A stretch of 39,906 bases of DNA from the NCBI GenBank assembly GCA_964413935.1, contig CAYPTY010000023.1, positions 1-39,906 of the forward strand, in the 5' to 3' direction. Position 1 is the stretch's first letter. Each line of letters begins with the position of its first letter. A program made the translations under genes and the position numbers. Shown here one piece after another: positions 6,691 to 14,717 of this stretch. Source of the DNA: CAYPTY01 sp964413935 (lineage in GTDB: Bacteria; Bacteroidota; Rhodothermia; Balneolales; Balneolaceae). The notes beneath the pieces were generated by a model. That model was not told the DNA's origin. It worked only from the letters and a program-made list of their open reading frames with translations, and did no database searches.

Positions 6691-9234
6691 TTTGATGAGC
6701 ATATTGGAATAGGCGCCGCGGCCTTCAAGCGCATTCTTGAAAGTCAGCTTCAGATAGAAACGCCCGGTGGTATCCAGTTCACTGTCCGCATTCAGCTGGT
6801 CGATGAGTGTGCGGATAAGCTCCCAGCCAACCGTCTGCTTTATACGAACTTCAGACAGGTCAAAACCGGGTCCGTTATCTTCGTAAACCAGGGTGATGTC
6901 ATCTTTATACTGATCAATTTGGATGAGCAGCTTCTTCACATCCATATCGCCGCTGTAAGCATATTTGATAGAATTGGTCAGCAGTTCATTCAGCAGTAAA
7001 CCAAGCGGAATGGCCTGGTTGATATTAAAATAACTCACATCAATTTTAACCTCTTTGTCGAGATCCTCGGCCGGGAAATTAAGGTTACCGGCAATGAGAT
7101 CTACCAACTGCTCATAGTAGTCAGATAGGTTAATTTTGGAGAAGTCTTTGGCTCGGTATAGCAGCTCATGAACCATAGCGATGGTCTGAATTCGGTTTTG
7201 GGCAACGGTGAGCTTGGAGCGCTGCCCTTCATCGACTGAGCTGAAAGCCTGCAGGTGAAGCAGCCCGGAAACGACAGCCAGATTATTTTTAACCCGATGG
7301 TGAATTTCCTGCAGCAGCGTTTCCTTTTCGCTGAGTGAAGCCTGAAGCTCCATACTCTTTTGCTCCAGCTCTGATACATCGGAAGTCAGAATCAGGATTT
7401 CCTCAATATTGCCCTCTTTATCAAAAATCGGCCCGGCTGTAAGTTCAATATGAAGATCAGCGCCATTACGGTCCGTTCGTACAATGCGCTTCTTATATAC
7501 CTCTTGCCCGTTTTTAATGTCACCAAGCAGCTTTCTGAACTCTTCGTGGTGCTCTTGCTGCACATGAGGCAGAAACTTCCCGATAACATCCTCCTTCTGC
7601 CAGCCAAACAGGATCTCTGCTGCCGGATTCCAGAAATCCGATACCATTCCTTCCGGATCTATGGAATAAATGGCAATTGGTGAAGCGTCGATGAGTGAAC
7701 GAAGCCGCTTATTCGTCTTTTCGAGACTTTCTGAAGCAACAATGGCATCATGCACTTCTGTGGAAAGTCCTACCCAGGACTGGGTAACCCCATTTGTATC
7801 TTTCTGCGGATAAGCCGTTACCCTGAACCAGCGATAATCTCCATTCGCATTTTTCAAACGCTGTTGTTTGATGTAGGGCACTCCTTTTTGAATGGCATCA
7901 GAGAAATCTTGAATCACTTCATCACTATCATCCGGATGAATGTATTTGGTCCAGTTCCATGTACTGATATCTGCCCGTTTGGCACCAAGGTAATCCAGTC
8001 CATACTGATTGCAGTAGTTCAATTCACCTTTTTCATTGGCCGTCCAGAGGATATGAGGTAAGGATTCGGTAAGGAAGCGGTAACGATATTCGCTTTCCAC
8101 CAGCGATTGTTCAGCTTCTTTCAGGTCGGTGATATCGATATGACAGCCGGCCATTTTGGTAGGGGCACCTTCTTCATTTCGCTCGGTTACGGTACCGGTA
8201 TCCAGAATCCATTTGTAGGAACCATCTTTAGCCTTCAACCGGATTACTTCTTCAATGTCATCGATACCCTGATAAATCTTTTCAAGCACTGCAGTCATGT
8301 GAGGCAGGTCGTCCGGGTGCACAAGACTCAAGAAAAAGTCGATACTGAATTTTACCTCCTCTTTACTGTAGCCCAGCATGGAATGCCACATGTGATTGAA
8401 ATTGCTTGCACCGGTAATGAAATCCAGTTCCCAAATTCCAATTTTCGCGCTGTTAACTGCTAATTTATGCAACCGGTTTACCCGGTCCATTTGTTGACGA
8501 ACTTGTACTTCAGAGGTGATGTCGACCATAATGCCGATCAGTGTCTGCCCTTCAGAACCTTCTTTATAAAGTTCACCAATGCTTCTCACATATTTGATAA
8601 TCCCATCAGGAAAGTTCAGGGTATAGGTATGATCAAAGGTTTCCCCGGTTTGAATACATTTTTTTAACAACTCATCCAGGATGATCTGATCTTCTTTTTT
8701 CAGCAGTTTAACCTGCTCATCCTCAGGCATGGGGCCTTTTTCCTCCGGCCAGCGAAAGATTTCATATAAACCCTTGCTCCAGTCTTGTATCCCCTTACCT
8801 ATTTCATAGACATAACGACCTGCAGTTCGTGATTTCGTATCATCCGAATTCAGCCCTATATTTTTGACCCCACCGGCTTCAGAAGGTTCCAGTGTAGTAA
8901 TGATGGAGAGCATGAATGGTTCGCCTTCATGTTCAAACCTGGAATAGGAATTAACAACGGTATAATATGCCCCGTCTCTGGTAATGACCTCCCAGTCCTG
9001 AGAAGGTTCAATGTCATTTAACAGGTAATCTGTAAGTTGTTTTCGAGCTCTGCTGGCCGTTTCTTTGTCAACTAATAAATCCGAAGACTTACCAAGCAGC
9101 TCCTCCTCCGGGTATCCGTAGAAATCACAGAAAGCCTGATTTACAAAACGAAATTTTGAATCCAAATCCGTAACACAGCAAATATGCTGTTTACTGTTGG
9201 CCAGCGCTTCTCCAACGTATCTGATGAAATCCAT
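6688..9234 (-). CDS. Multi-PAS sensor histidine kinase (HisKA_2 type), cytosolic
   Basis: An 848-aa sensor kinase with no signal peptide, transmembrane helix or HAMP domain. By sequence it has about five PAS/PAC units: roughly 5-115, 130-245, 250-372, 380-497 and 500-632. Hallmarks include 'FVNQAFCDFYGYPEEELLG', 'HPDDLPHMTAV', 'IHPDDSDEVIQDF' and 'GWQKEDVIGK'. A HisKA_2 phosphoacceptor helix follows with 'EIHHRVKNNLAVVSGLLHL', the likely phospho-His being His646. The HATPase domain shows the N box 'LLNELLTNSIKYAY' and G1 box 'YEDNGPGF'. HisKA_2 kinases detect light, redox or small ligands through PAS cofactors and phosphorylate stand-alone receivers. No response regulator is adjacent, so it is an orphan here. 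It is convergent with the CoA-transferase. No strong SD is seen at its ATG. Confidence 0.93.
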   Translation of the reverse strand: MDFIRYVGEALANSKQHICCVTDLDSKFRFVNQAFCDFYGYPEEELLGKSSDLLVDKETASRARKQLTDYLLNDIEPSQDWEVITRDGAYYTVVNSYSRFEHEGEPFMLSIITTLEPSEAGGVKNIGLNSDDTKSRTAGRYVYEIGKGIQDWSKGLYEIFRWPEEKGPMPEDEQVKLLKKEDQIILDELLKKCIQTGETFDHTYTLNFPDGIIKYVRSIGELYKEGSEGQTLIGIMVDITSEVQVRQQMDRVNRLHKLAVNSAKIGIWELDFITGASNFNHMWHSMLGYSKEEVKFSIDFFLSLVHPDDLPHMTAVLEKIYQGIDDIEEVIRLKAKDGSYKWILDTGTVTERNEEGAPTKMAGCHIDITDLKEAEQSLVESEYRYRFLTESLPHILWTANEKGELNYCNQYGLDYLGAKRADISTWNWTKYIHPDDSDEVIQDFSDAIQKGVPYIKQQRLKNANGDYRWFRVTAYPQKDTNGVTQSWVGLSTEVHDAIVASESLEKTNKRLRSLIDASPIAIYSIDPEGMVSDFWNPAAEILFGWQKEDVIGKFLPHVQQEHHEEFRKLLGDIKNGQEVYKKRIVRTDRNGADLHIELTAGPIFDKEGNIEEILILTSDVSELEQKSMELQASLSEKETLLQEIHHRVKNNLAVVSGLLHLQAFSSVDEGQRSKLTVAQNRIQTIAMVHELLYRAKDFSKINLSDYYEQLVDLIAGNLNFPAEDLDKEVKIDVSYFNINQAIPLGLLLNELLTNSIKYAYSGDMDVKKLLIQIDQYKDDITLVYEDNGPGFDLSEVRIKQTVGWELIRTLIDQLNADSELDTTGRFYLKLTFKNALEGRGAYSNMLIK

Positions 9235-9410
9235 AAACCTGTATTATCAATGTACTACAAACCTTCAACTCTTTTTTTTGACTGAAGACTCCGCACTCTT
9301 TGAATTATTATCGGAAAAAGAAGGCATTAGTAAAACCCGGAAGCCATTAAATGTATTGGTTTAGCTGTTAAATTAACCCTACTATCCCTCAGCATAACAA
9401 CAGCACACAT

Positions 9411-10697
9411 ATGACGGATGAAGTAAAAAAACGGGGTTTATTTTCTTGGGCTCTATACGACTGGGCCAATTCTTCCTATTTCGTAATCATTCAGACCTTC
9501 ATTTTTGCCGCATATTTCACCCGGTCTATCGCGGAGAATCCAACACTGGGAACAGCTCAGTGGGGAAATACTATATCGGCCGCCGGAATTGTCATTGCTT
9601 TGTTTGCTCCCTTGCTGGGTGCTGTTGCGGATAAAGCCGGTCAGCGTAAACCCTGGATAGCCTTCTTTTCCATACTCTGCATTTTAGCATGCGCTTTGCT
9701 CTGGTTTGCTGAGCCGGATTCATCATTTATTTTTTATTCTCTGGTGATGGTGTTTTTTGCGACAATAGGCGCGGAATTCTCTTTCATCTTTTACTCCGCG
9801 ATGCTGCCCGACCTGGTAAGCAAAGATCGCATAGGCCGGTGGTCGGGATGGGGATGGGGACTGGGTTATGCCGGTGGACTTGCCTGCCTCCTGGTTGCAC
9901 TTTTTGCCTTTATTCAAACGGAAGGTTTTTGGCTGGGCCTGGATGTGGAGTCAGCCGAACATATCAGGGCTACTTTTCTACTCACTGCGGTATGGTTTGC
10001 GCTCTTCAGCATCCCCATCTTTATTTATACTCCGGATACTCCCGCCACTCAGCTTGGCATTAAGGATTCAGTACAGCAGGGCTTGCGGCAACTGTTGAAT
10101 AGTCTCAGAGAAGTGAGGCAGTTCAAGAATATAGCCCGTTTTCTGCTGGCCCGTATGTTCTACAATGACGGACTCACCACCATCTTTGCCCTGGGCGGGG
10201 TTTATGCCGCCGGTACATTCAACATGGATGAATCACAAATTCTGATCTTTGGGGTCGGTTTGAATGTAACCTCCGGAATCGGGGCCTTTGGTTTTGCATG
10301 GATGGATGATAAATCCGGATCTAAAAAAACCATTCTGATATCTCTGATTGGTCTCATTCTGCCGCTTATTGCCCTGGTACTTGTTGAAAGCAGCTTCTGG
10401 TTTATCATTTTTGGTTTGGTTCTGGGCTTCTTTGTGGGGCCGGTTCAGGCCGCGAGCCGAACCTTCATGGCCAGACTTGCTCCGGCTGATATGATGAACC
10501 AGATGTTTGGTTTATTTGCACTATCCGGAAAAGTGACCAGCTTTATCGGTCCCTTCCTGGTCGGTACCATAACTTTGGTTGCGGGATCACAGCGAATCGG
10601 AATGCTGGCTATACTCTTATTACTCATACTTGGTTTCCTCATTATGCTGGGCGTGAAAGAGGCTCCAGCACATCAGATAAATGGTAAAAGGGAATAG
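9411..10697 (+). CDS. UMF1/Atg22-type MFS transporter
   Basis: A 428-aa polytopic membrane protein with about 12 hydrophobic segments. The N-terminus 'FSWALYDWANSSYFVIIQTFIFAAYF' is diagnostic of the UMF1 (Atg22-like) branch of the major facilitator superfamily. The loop 2-3 region 'GAVADKAGQRKPWI' is the MFS motif A equivalent. In fungi Atg22 exports amino acids from the vacuole. Bacterial substrates are unknown, so amino-acid or metabolite efflux is only a family-level guess. It is transcribed alone, divergent from the histidine kinase across a 176-nt gap with no recognisable SD, and is followed by the histone-like gene 164 nt later. Confidence 0.92.
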   Translation: MTDEVKKRGLFSWALYDWANSSYFVIIQTFIFAAYFTRSIAENPTLGTAQWGNTISAAGIVIALFAPLLGAVADKAGQRKPWIAFFSILCILACALLWFAEPDSSFIFYSLVMVFFATIGAEFSFIFYSAMLPDLVSKDRIGRWSGWGWGLGYAGGLACLLVALFAFIQTEGFWLGLDVESAEHIRATFLLTAVWFALFSIPIFIYTPDTPATQLGIKDSVQQGLRQLLNSLREVRQFKNIARFLLARMFYNDGLTTIFALGGVYAAGTFNMDESQILIFGVGLNVTSGIGAFGFAWMDDKSGSKKTILISLIGLILPLIALVLVESSFWFIIFGLVLGFFVGPVQAASRTFMARLAPADMMNQMFGLFALSGKVTSFIGPFLVGTITLVAGSQRIGMLAILLLLILGFLIMLGVKEAPAHQINGKRE

Positions 10698-10861
10698 GCA
10701 AAAAAGTTCATTTTTTTAGGCTTTTATGCGTGCATTTATTCTCAGATATGGTAAATTGTGCCACTTAAATAATCAGACAGTACAAAACTGTCGGGAGCCG
10801 GATGCATGGGTATTTAGGTTCTGTAAACGCTTTAACATTAACTTATTTTTAGGAGATACTA

Positions 10862-11038
10862 ATGAGTAGAGTAGATGATGTGAGATCACTGGTAAGTGAG
10901 CTTGAAGTTGAACTCGACAAATTTTACAACAAAGGGAACAAAGCAGCCGGAACACGCGCTCGCAAGCACCTTCAATCGCTGAAAAATCTTGCTCAGGAAA
11001 TTCGTCTGGAAATCCAGTCTGTGAAGAACGAGGGCTAA
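10862..11038 (+). CDS. Small histone H1-like (Hc1-type) DNA-binding protein
   Basis: A 58-codon gene with ATG at 10862, preceded by an AGGAGA Shine-Dalgarno sequence at 10851 with 5 nt spacing, and followed by a clean terminator. The product is short, helical and lysine/arginine-rich. A coiled segment 'VRSLVSELEVELDKFY' is followed by 'NKGNKAAGTRARKHLQSLKN' and 'LAQEIRLEIQSVKN'. The stretch F-Y-x-K-G-N-K-A-A-G-T-R-x-R is the signature of the Hc1/HctA-type histone H1-like proteins that are abundant in Bacteroidota and relatives, where they act as nucleoid proteins. Here the lysine-rich C-terminal tail of chlamydial Hc1 is missing. The 5' leader holds a small inverted repeat GACAGT-ACAAA-ACTGTC (10776-10792). 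Strong RBS, own terminator and short size fit a highly expressed chromatin protein. Confidence 0.87.
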   Translation: MSRVDDVRSLVSELEVELDKFYNKGNKAAGTRARKHLQSLKNLAQEIRLEIQSVKNEG

Positions 11039-11060
11039 GTTCACCACCAGTTGATTTTAA

Positions 11061-11085
11061 AGCCACCCATTCGGTGGCTTTTTTT
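11061..11085 (+). terminator. Intrinsic terminator of the histone-like gene
   Basis: AGCCACC / GGTGGCT, a 7-bp stem with a 5-nt loop, followed by seven T. It ends only 8 nt before the YdbS-like start at 11094. The ydbS/ydbT pair therefore depends either on terminator read-through or on a promoter lying inside the histone gene or the terminator. Confidence 0.9.
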
Positions 11086-11093
11086 ATTTTAGG

Positions 11094-11576
11094 ATGATGA
11101 AAATAACAGCACCGGAATCCCGTATCGACAAGAAAGCCATTCGAGCATGGAGAATTACCGGAATATTTTTTCTGCTGCCATTCCTTATCACCGCAATATC
11201 CCTTTACTACTTCGTTGATCAGATCCAAAGTGTTCCTTTCATAGAAGTTTACCTGATCCTGGGATTTACCCTTTTTATTCTTTTCATACTGCTCTTGCCC
11301 GGCCTTCGCTGGAAACGATGGTGCTATCAGATAAACGAGGAAGACATCGATCTGCAAAGGGGGATCATTATTACCAAGCGCACTTTGGTGCCCATAAACC
11401 GGATACAGCACGTAGATAACCGACAGGGACCCATCTACAAAATGTTTGGTTTATCCTCGGTAACCGTTTCAACAGCCGCAACCACGCATGAAATACCCGC
11501 TCTGGACGATGAAACTGCGGAACAAGTGCGTCATAATATTTCAAAATTTGTGAACAAGGCACGGGAAGATGTCTGA
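11094..11576 (+). CDS. YdbS-like bacterial PH-domain (bPH2) membrane protein
   Basis: A 160-aa protein with two closely spaced transmembrane helices (about residues 22-42 and 52-70). A bPH2 domain follows (about 75-155), recognisable by 'YQINEEDIDLQRGIIITKRTLVPINRIQHVDNRQGPI' and 'GLSSVTVSTAATTHEIPAL'. Two ATGs in tandem (11094 and 11097) could start it. YdbS pairs with YdbT in many bacteria. In Bacillus the pair has been linked to sensitivity to certain bacteriocins or antimicrobial peptides, but the molecular role is unresolved. The stop overlaps the YdbT-like start by 8 nt, so the two proteins are probably made together and may form a membrane complex. Confidence 0.88.
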   Translation: MMKITAPESRIDKKAIRAWRITGIFFLLPFLITAISLYYFVDQIQSVPFIEVYLILGFTLFILFILLLPGLRWKRWCYQINEEDIDLQRGIIITKRTLVPINRIQHVDNRQGPIYKMFGLSSVTVSTAATTHEIPALDDETAEQVRHNISKFVNKAREDV

Positions 11577-13038
11577 TTTTGAGCGACAGCACCCTATAGC
11601 GGCCGTTACCCGCCTGCTGACTACCCTTCGTGCCAACTTGATTCCCATTCTGGTCTTGCTCTTTTTTGGGCTCAGAGGCTCGGAAGATAACATCAATCTA
11701 ATCGCTATTCTCGTCGGTGTGGGCTTTGCCTTAGTTTATGGTGCGCTGAGCTGGTGGCAATATACCTTCAGAGTGGTGGATGGCGAACTACAGATCAGGT
11801 ATGGCGTTTTTGTGAGAAAGAAACTATACCTGAACCGTCAACGCATACAGGTTATTGATATCACAGAGGGTATAATTCAGCGCTTTTTTGGTCTGGTGAA
11901 AATGGAGATCAAAACAGCCGGTAGCGGTACCGAAAGAGCATCCATAAGCGCCATAAGCCGGGAAAGAGCGATGGAGCTCAAAGAGTTACTGAGTCGAGAT
12001 CGCAGGGCAGGCTCCGTTGAGCAGGAAGAGGGTGTATCCACCCCAAAAGAACCTGTTTTTCGGAAAATGGACGGGCGTGAACTCATGATCGCAGCCGTAA
12101 CCAGCGGCTCATTCGGTATCATAGCGTCAATAGTGGGGGGTATAACCTCACAGCTGAATCAAATCATAAATGAGGAAAATGTAGACTGGATAGCCTCCCA
12201 TTTACCGGGCTTCAATAATATGATGGTGATTGCCGGAATTGTACTTGTACTCATCGTTATTTCCTGGCTGCTCTCATTTTTTGGGGTATTGATTCAGTAT
12301 ACCGACTTCAAAATAGAAAAGGGGGAGGATGAACTTATCATCAGCCGGGGCCTTTTTGAGCGTAAAACCGTCACCCTTCCCTACAATCGAATACAAGCTG
12401 TACGATTTGTTGAAGGGGTTTTGAGAATGCCTATTAAACGGGCTATGATTTACATCGAAAGTGCAGGTTTTCAGGAACAGAAATCCAAGTCAGTGGTTGC
12501 TATGCCATTGATCAGGTTGCAGGAGATTCCGGAATTCCTGTCAATCTTCCTGAATGAATACGAATTAAAAGAAGTGGAAGTGCGTCCGCCTTCACGTGCC
12601 CTGTTTCGTTATCTGAGACGCCCCTTGTACCTGCCCCTGCTCATTATTACCCCGCTCATCTTTATCTGGACTGTGAATTCTGCCTGGCTATTGATCATTT
12701 GTCTGCCGCTGATATTTCTGGCTTATCGTTCCTATCAGGAAAACGGTGCCCGCACCGGAGAGGATCTGATGGTGGTTATAAACCGCTTTCTCAATCGGAA
12801 AACGATTCTGGTTCGCCGGCCACGGATACAAGCCGCTGAAATGACCATTAATCCATTTCAGGCACGTAAATTTCTATCCAGTTTTGACATTAAAGTGGCA
12901 TCCGGTCACGAAGGTATCACCTTCAAACTATTGGATCTGGATAAAGAGGATGCTGCCAGGTTATTGAAATGGTCTGTGCCGGGTTTTCATACCCAGATCA
13001 ATTCGGGTAACAGTCTGCCTTCTGAAGGAATCGGATAA
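11569..13038 (+). CDS. YdbT-like protein with three bPH2 domains
   Basis: A 489-aa integral membrane protein in which pairs of transmembrane helices alternate with bPH2 domains. Helices lie at about 20-65, bPH2-1 at about 70-145 ('VRKKLYLNRQRIQVIDITEGIIQRFFGLVKMEI'), helices at about 175-245, bPH2-2 at about 250-335 ('FERKTVTLPYNRIQAVRFVEG'), helices at about 350-390, and bPH2-3 at about 400-480 ('NRKTILVRRPRIQAAEMTINPFQARKF'). The repeated K/R-x-L/V-x-x-x-R-I-Q-x core shows internal triplication of one module. It is co-translated with the YdbS-like gene and ends 12 nt from the stop of the convergent ZIP transporter. Function is not established beyond the family. Confidence 0.88.
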   Translation: MSDFERQHPIAAVTRLLTTLRANLIPILVLLFFGLRGSEDNINLIAILVGVGFALVYGALSWWQYTFRVVDGELQIRYGVFVRKKLYLNRQRIQVIDITEGIIQRFFGLVKMEIKTAGSGTERASISAISRERAMELKELLSRDRRAGSVEQEEGVSTPKEPVFRKMDGRELMIAAVTSGSFGIIASIVGGITSQLNQIINEENVDWIASHLPGFNNMMVIAGIVLVLIVISWLLSFFGVLIQYTDFKIEKGEDELIISRGLFERKTVTLPYNRIQAVRFVEGVLRMPIKRAMIYIESAGFQEQKSKSVVAMPLIRLQEIPEFLSIFLNEYELKEVEVRPPSRALFRYLRRPLYLPLLIITPLIFIWTVNSAWLLIICLPLIFLAYRSYQENGARTGEDLMVVINRFLNRKTILVRRPRIQAAEMTINPFQARKFLSSFDIKVASGHEGITFKLLDLDKEDAARLLKWSVPGFHTQINSGNSLPSEGIG

Positions 13039-13050
13039 ACAATTTTTGGC

Positions 13051-13887
13051 TTAACCCAGCGCAACATCAAGGGTCATCATCACACAAAAACCGATCATGG
13101 TTCCGAGTGTTGCCATATCCGTATTTCCATGCTGCTGGGATTCGGGAATGAGTTCCTCAACAACTACATAAATCATGGCACCGGCAGCAAAAGCCAGTGC
13201 ATAGGGAAGGATGGGTTGCACTAAAATCACGGCAGCTGCACCGATAACCGCGAATACGGGTTCAACCACTCCGGATACTTGTCCATACCAGAAGCTTTTC
13301 TTAACGCTGACCCCTTCACGCCTCAGCGGCATGGAGACAGCAAGACCCTCCGGGAAATTCTGTATACCTATACCAATAGCCAGAATAATCGCTCCGGCAA
13401 CCGTAGCAGTACCTGTGGGGTCAATTCCCGACGCGGCAGCACCAAAAAGTACGCCAATAGCCAGGCCTTCCGGAATATTATGCAGGGTAATGGCAAGTAC
13501 GAGCAGGGTGGCACGACGCCAGGTGGTTGGGACCCCCTCTGCTTCGCTCCGCGGCATGCCCAGATGAAGATGAGGCATATATTGATCAGCAATACGAAGA
13601 GCCAGTCCACCAGCCAGAAATCCAATGACTGCTGGAACCCACCCGATATTTCCCATAGCCTCAGACATTTCAATGGCCGGTACAATCAGAGACCATACAC
13701 TGGCGGCAATCATTACACCCGCCGCAAATCCCATCATCACATCCAGAAGCAGGTAATTTATTTTTTTAGTGAAAAAGACCAGCGCAGCTCCGAGTGCGGT
13801 CACAAACCATGTGAATAAACCTCCCATTAATGCCTGCATAATGGGACTAAGCTCAAAAAACCAGTCGGGTAAAAAGTTGATTTCCAT
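13051..13887 (-). CDS. ZIP-family divalent metal transporter (GufA-like)
   Basis: A 278-aa protein with about eight hydrophobic segments. The two signature metal-site helices are present: 'TLHNIPEGLAIG' (His136, Asn137, Glu140) and 'IQNFPEGLAVS' (Asn177, Glu180). A later 'VVVEELIPESQQHG' helix is also typical of the GufA/ZIP11 subgroup. A short His-containing loop 'YMPHLHLG' (residues 103-110) lies between TM3 and TM4. ZIP proteins import Zn, Fe or Mn towards the cytoplasm. An 11+11 bp perfect inverted repeat sits 20-47 nt before the start and resembles metalloregulator operators, which supports metal-responsive control. The gene is convergent with ydbT (12-nt gap) and divergent from the unknown gene at 13988. 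Confidence 0.92.
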   Translation of the reverse strand: MEINFLPDWFFELSPIMQALMGGLFTWFVTALGAALVFFTKKINYLLLDVMMGFAAGVMIAASVWSLIVPAIEMSEAMGNIGWVPAVIGFLAGGLALRIADQYMPHLHLGMPRSEAEGVPTTWRRATLLVLAITLHNIPEGLAIGVLFGAAASGIDPTGTATVAGAIILAIGIGIQNFPEGLAVSMPLRREGVSVKKSFWYGQVSGVVEPVFAVIGAAAVILVQPILPYALAFAAGAMIYVVVEELIPESQQHGNTDMATLGTMIGFCVMMTLDVALG

Positions 13888-13906
13888 AAATGATCGGGAA
13901 CAGGGT

Positions 13907-13934
13907 TAAATTTTTAGTCAAAGCTAAAAATTTA
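13907..13934. promoter_or_regulatory. Perfect 11-bp inverted repeat, candidate MntR/DtxR-type metal operator
   Basis: TAAATTTTTAG - TCAAAG - CTAAAAATTTA, perfect over both 11-nt arms, in the 100-nt gap between the divergent ZIP transporter and the unknown gene at 13988. It contains TTTAG-N6-CTAAA and TAG-N6-CTA. This layout resembles MntR/DtxR-family operators, for example the TAGC-AAAG-GCTA core of enteric MntR boxes. It has no T-tract in a sensible place for a terminator and sits where a repressor would block the ZIP promoter. Which regulator binds is inference. Confidence 0.6.
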
Positions 13935-13987
13935 TTCTCTCATTAAAAATGAGCATATTTCTGAATTGTTAAAATCACTGGGTTAAT

Positions 13988-14716
13988 GTGGCAAAAGCTG
14001 ATTCGCATACTGAGCAAGAGGTTGTAAAAAAGACCGGAGCTGAACTTCATATTCTGCTGAGCGACGTGTTGCTATCCTATTCTAACTCTGCAGCTGAGTT
14101 TGTGGACGTACTTGAAGATGAATTGCAGCTAAAAATAAATTTACAGGATGACCAGGGAGATATTATTCAGGAATTGGATCAGCGGTTAAAGGGCAGCATC
14201 AACAAAGGAGCGGGTAAAACCGACGACCGGATCAAACTGAAGAATGATTTTGAGGCTGTGGTCATAGAGATTGAGACCGATCAGATGATGAAAGCCTGGA
14301 TGGGCGATGTTTCACTTGAAATAGAAAATAAACGATCAAGCTACATCAAATATCGGGTCATATCTGCAAAGGCTAATCTGCAGTGGTTTGAAATGCAGAA
14401 TGACCGCGATTTTAAACAGTTTCTCAGTGAGATAACCAAAACAGTAAAGCCAGTAGATAATAATGATGTACAGGATTATTCACTCAGAGAAGTTGAAATC
14501 TGTGGGGAAATGCTGGCCAAAGCAATACGGAAAATTGACCTGCGCACCGGTGGCGCGATGGTGAAGTTTAATACGGATCACGGGCGACTGGAACCCGTGC
14601 TGCAAACCCTGGCACATCATCTGGGCTATGTATTGACGAAATTGTCTCCGGAGGAAATTTATGACCTGCATCAGCAGGATATAAACGCCAGTCACTCCAT
14701 CCGGCTTAGGAATTAA
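13988..14716 (+). CDS. Protein of unknown function, soluble, 242 aa
   Basis: I do not recognise this family. The start is a GTG at 13988 (an overlapping ATG at 13986 is out of frame). The protein is charged, without signal peptide or membrane segment, and looks mostly helical. Notable stretches are 'LHILLSDVLLSYSNSAAEFVDVLEDELQL', an acidic 'DDQGDIIQELDQRLKG' and a conserved-looking C-terminal block 'REVEICGEMLAKAIRKIDLRTGGAMVKFNTDH' followed by a histidine pair ('TLAHHLGYVL'). Codon use resembles that of its neighbours, and it is a single uninterrupted frame that fits exactly up to 1 nt from the next gene's stop. It therefore appears real. It shares an intergenic region with the ZIP gene and could fall under the same inverted repeat. 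Confidence 0.7.
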   Translation: MAKADSHTEQEVVKKTGAELHILLSDVLLSYSNSAAEFVDVLEDELQLKINLQDDQGDIIQELDQRLKGSINKGAGKTDDRIKLKNDFEAVVIEIETDQMMKAWMGDVSLEIENKRSSYIKYRVISAKANLQWFEMQNDRDFKQFLSEITKTVKPVDNNDVQDYSLREVEICGEMLAKAIRKIDLRTGGAMVKFNTDHGRLEPVLQTLAHHLGYVLTKLSPEEIYDLHQQDINASHSIRLRN

Positions 14717-14717
14717 A

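Noticed and set aside
10773..11411. 212-aa open frame on the minus strand across the histone-like gene and YdbS-like gene
   Set aside because: Antisense to two recognisable genes and to a terminator, with no family features; a shadow of real coding on the plus strand.
13279..13818. 179-aa open frame on the plus strand over the ZIP gene
   Set aside because: Antisense to a well-supported ZIP transporter with both signature helices; no plausible start signal.
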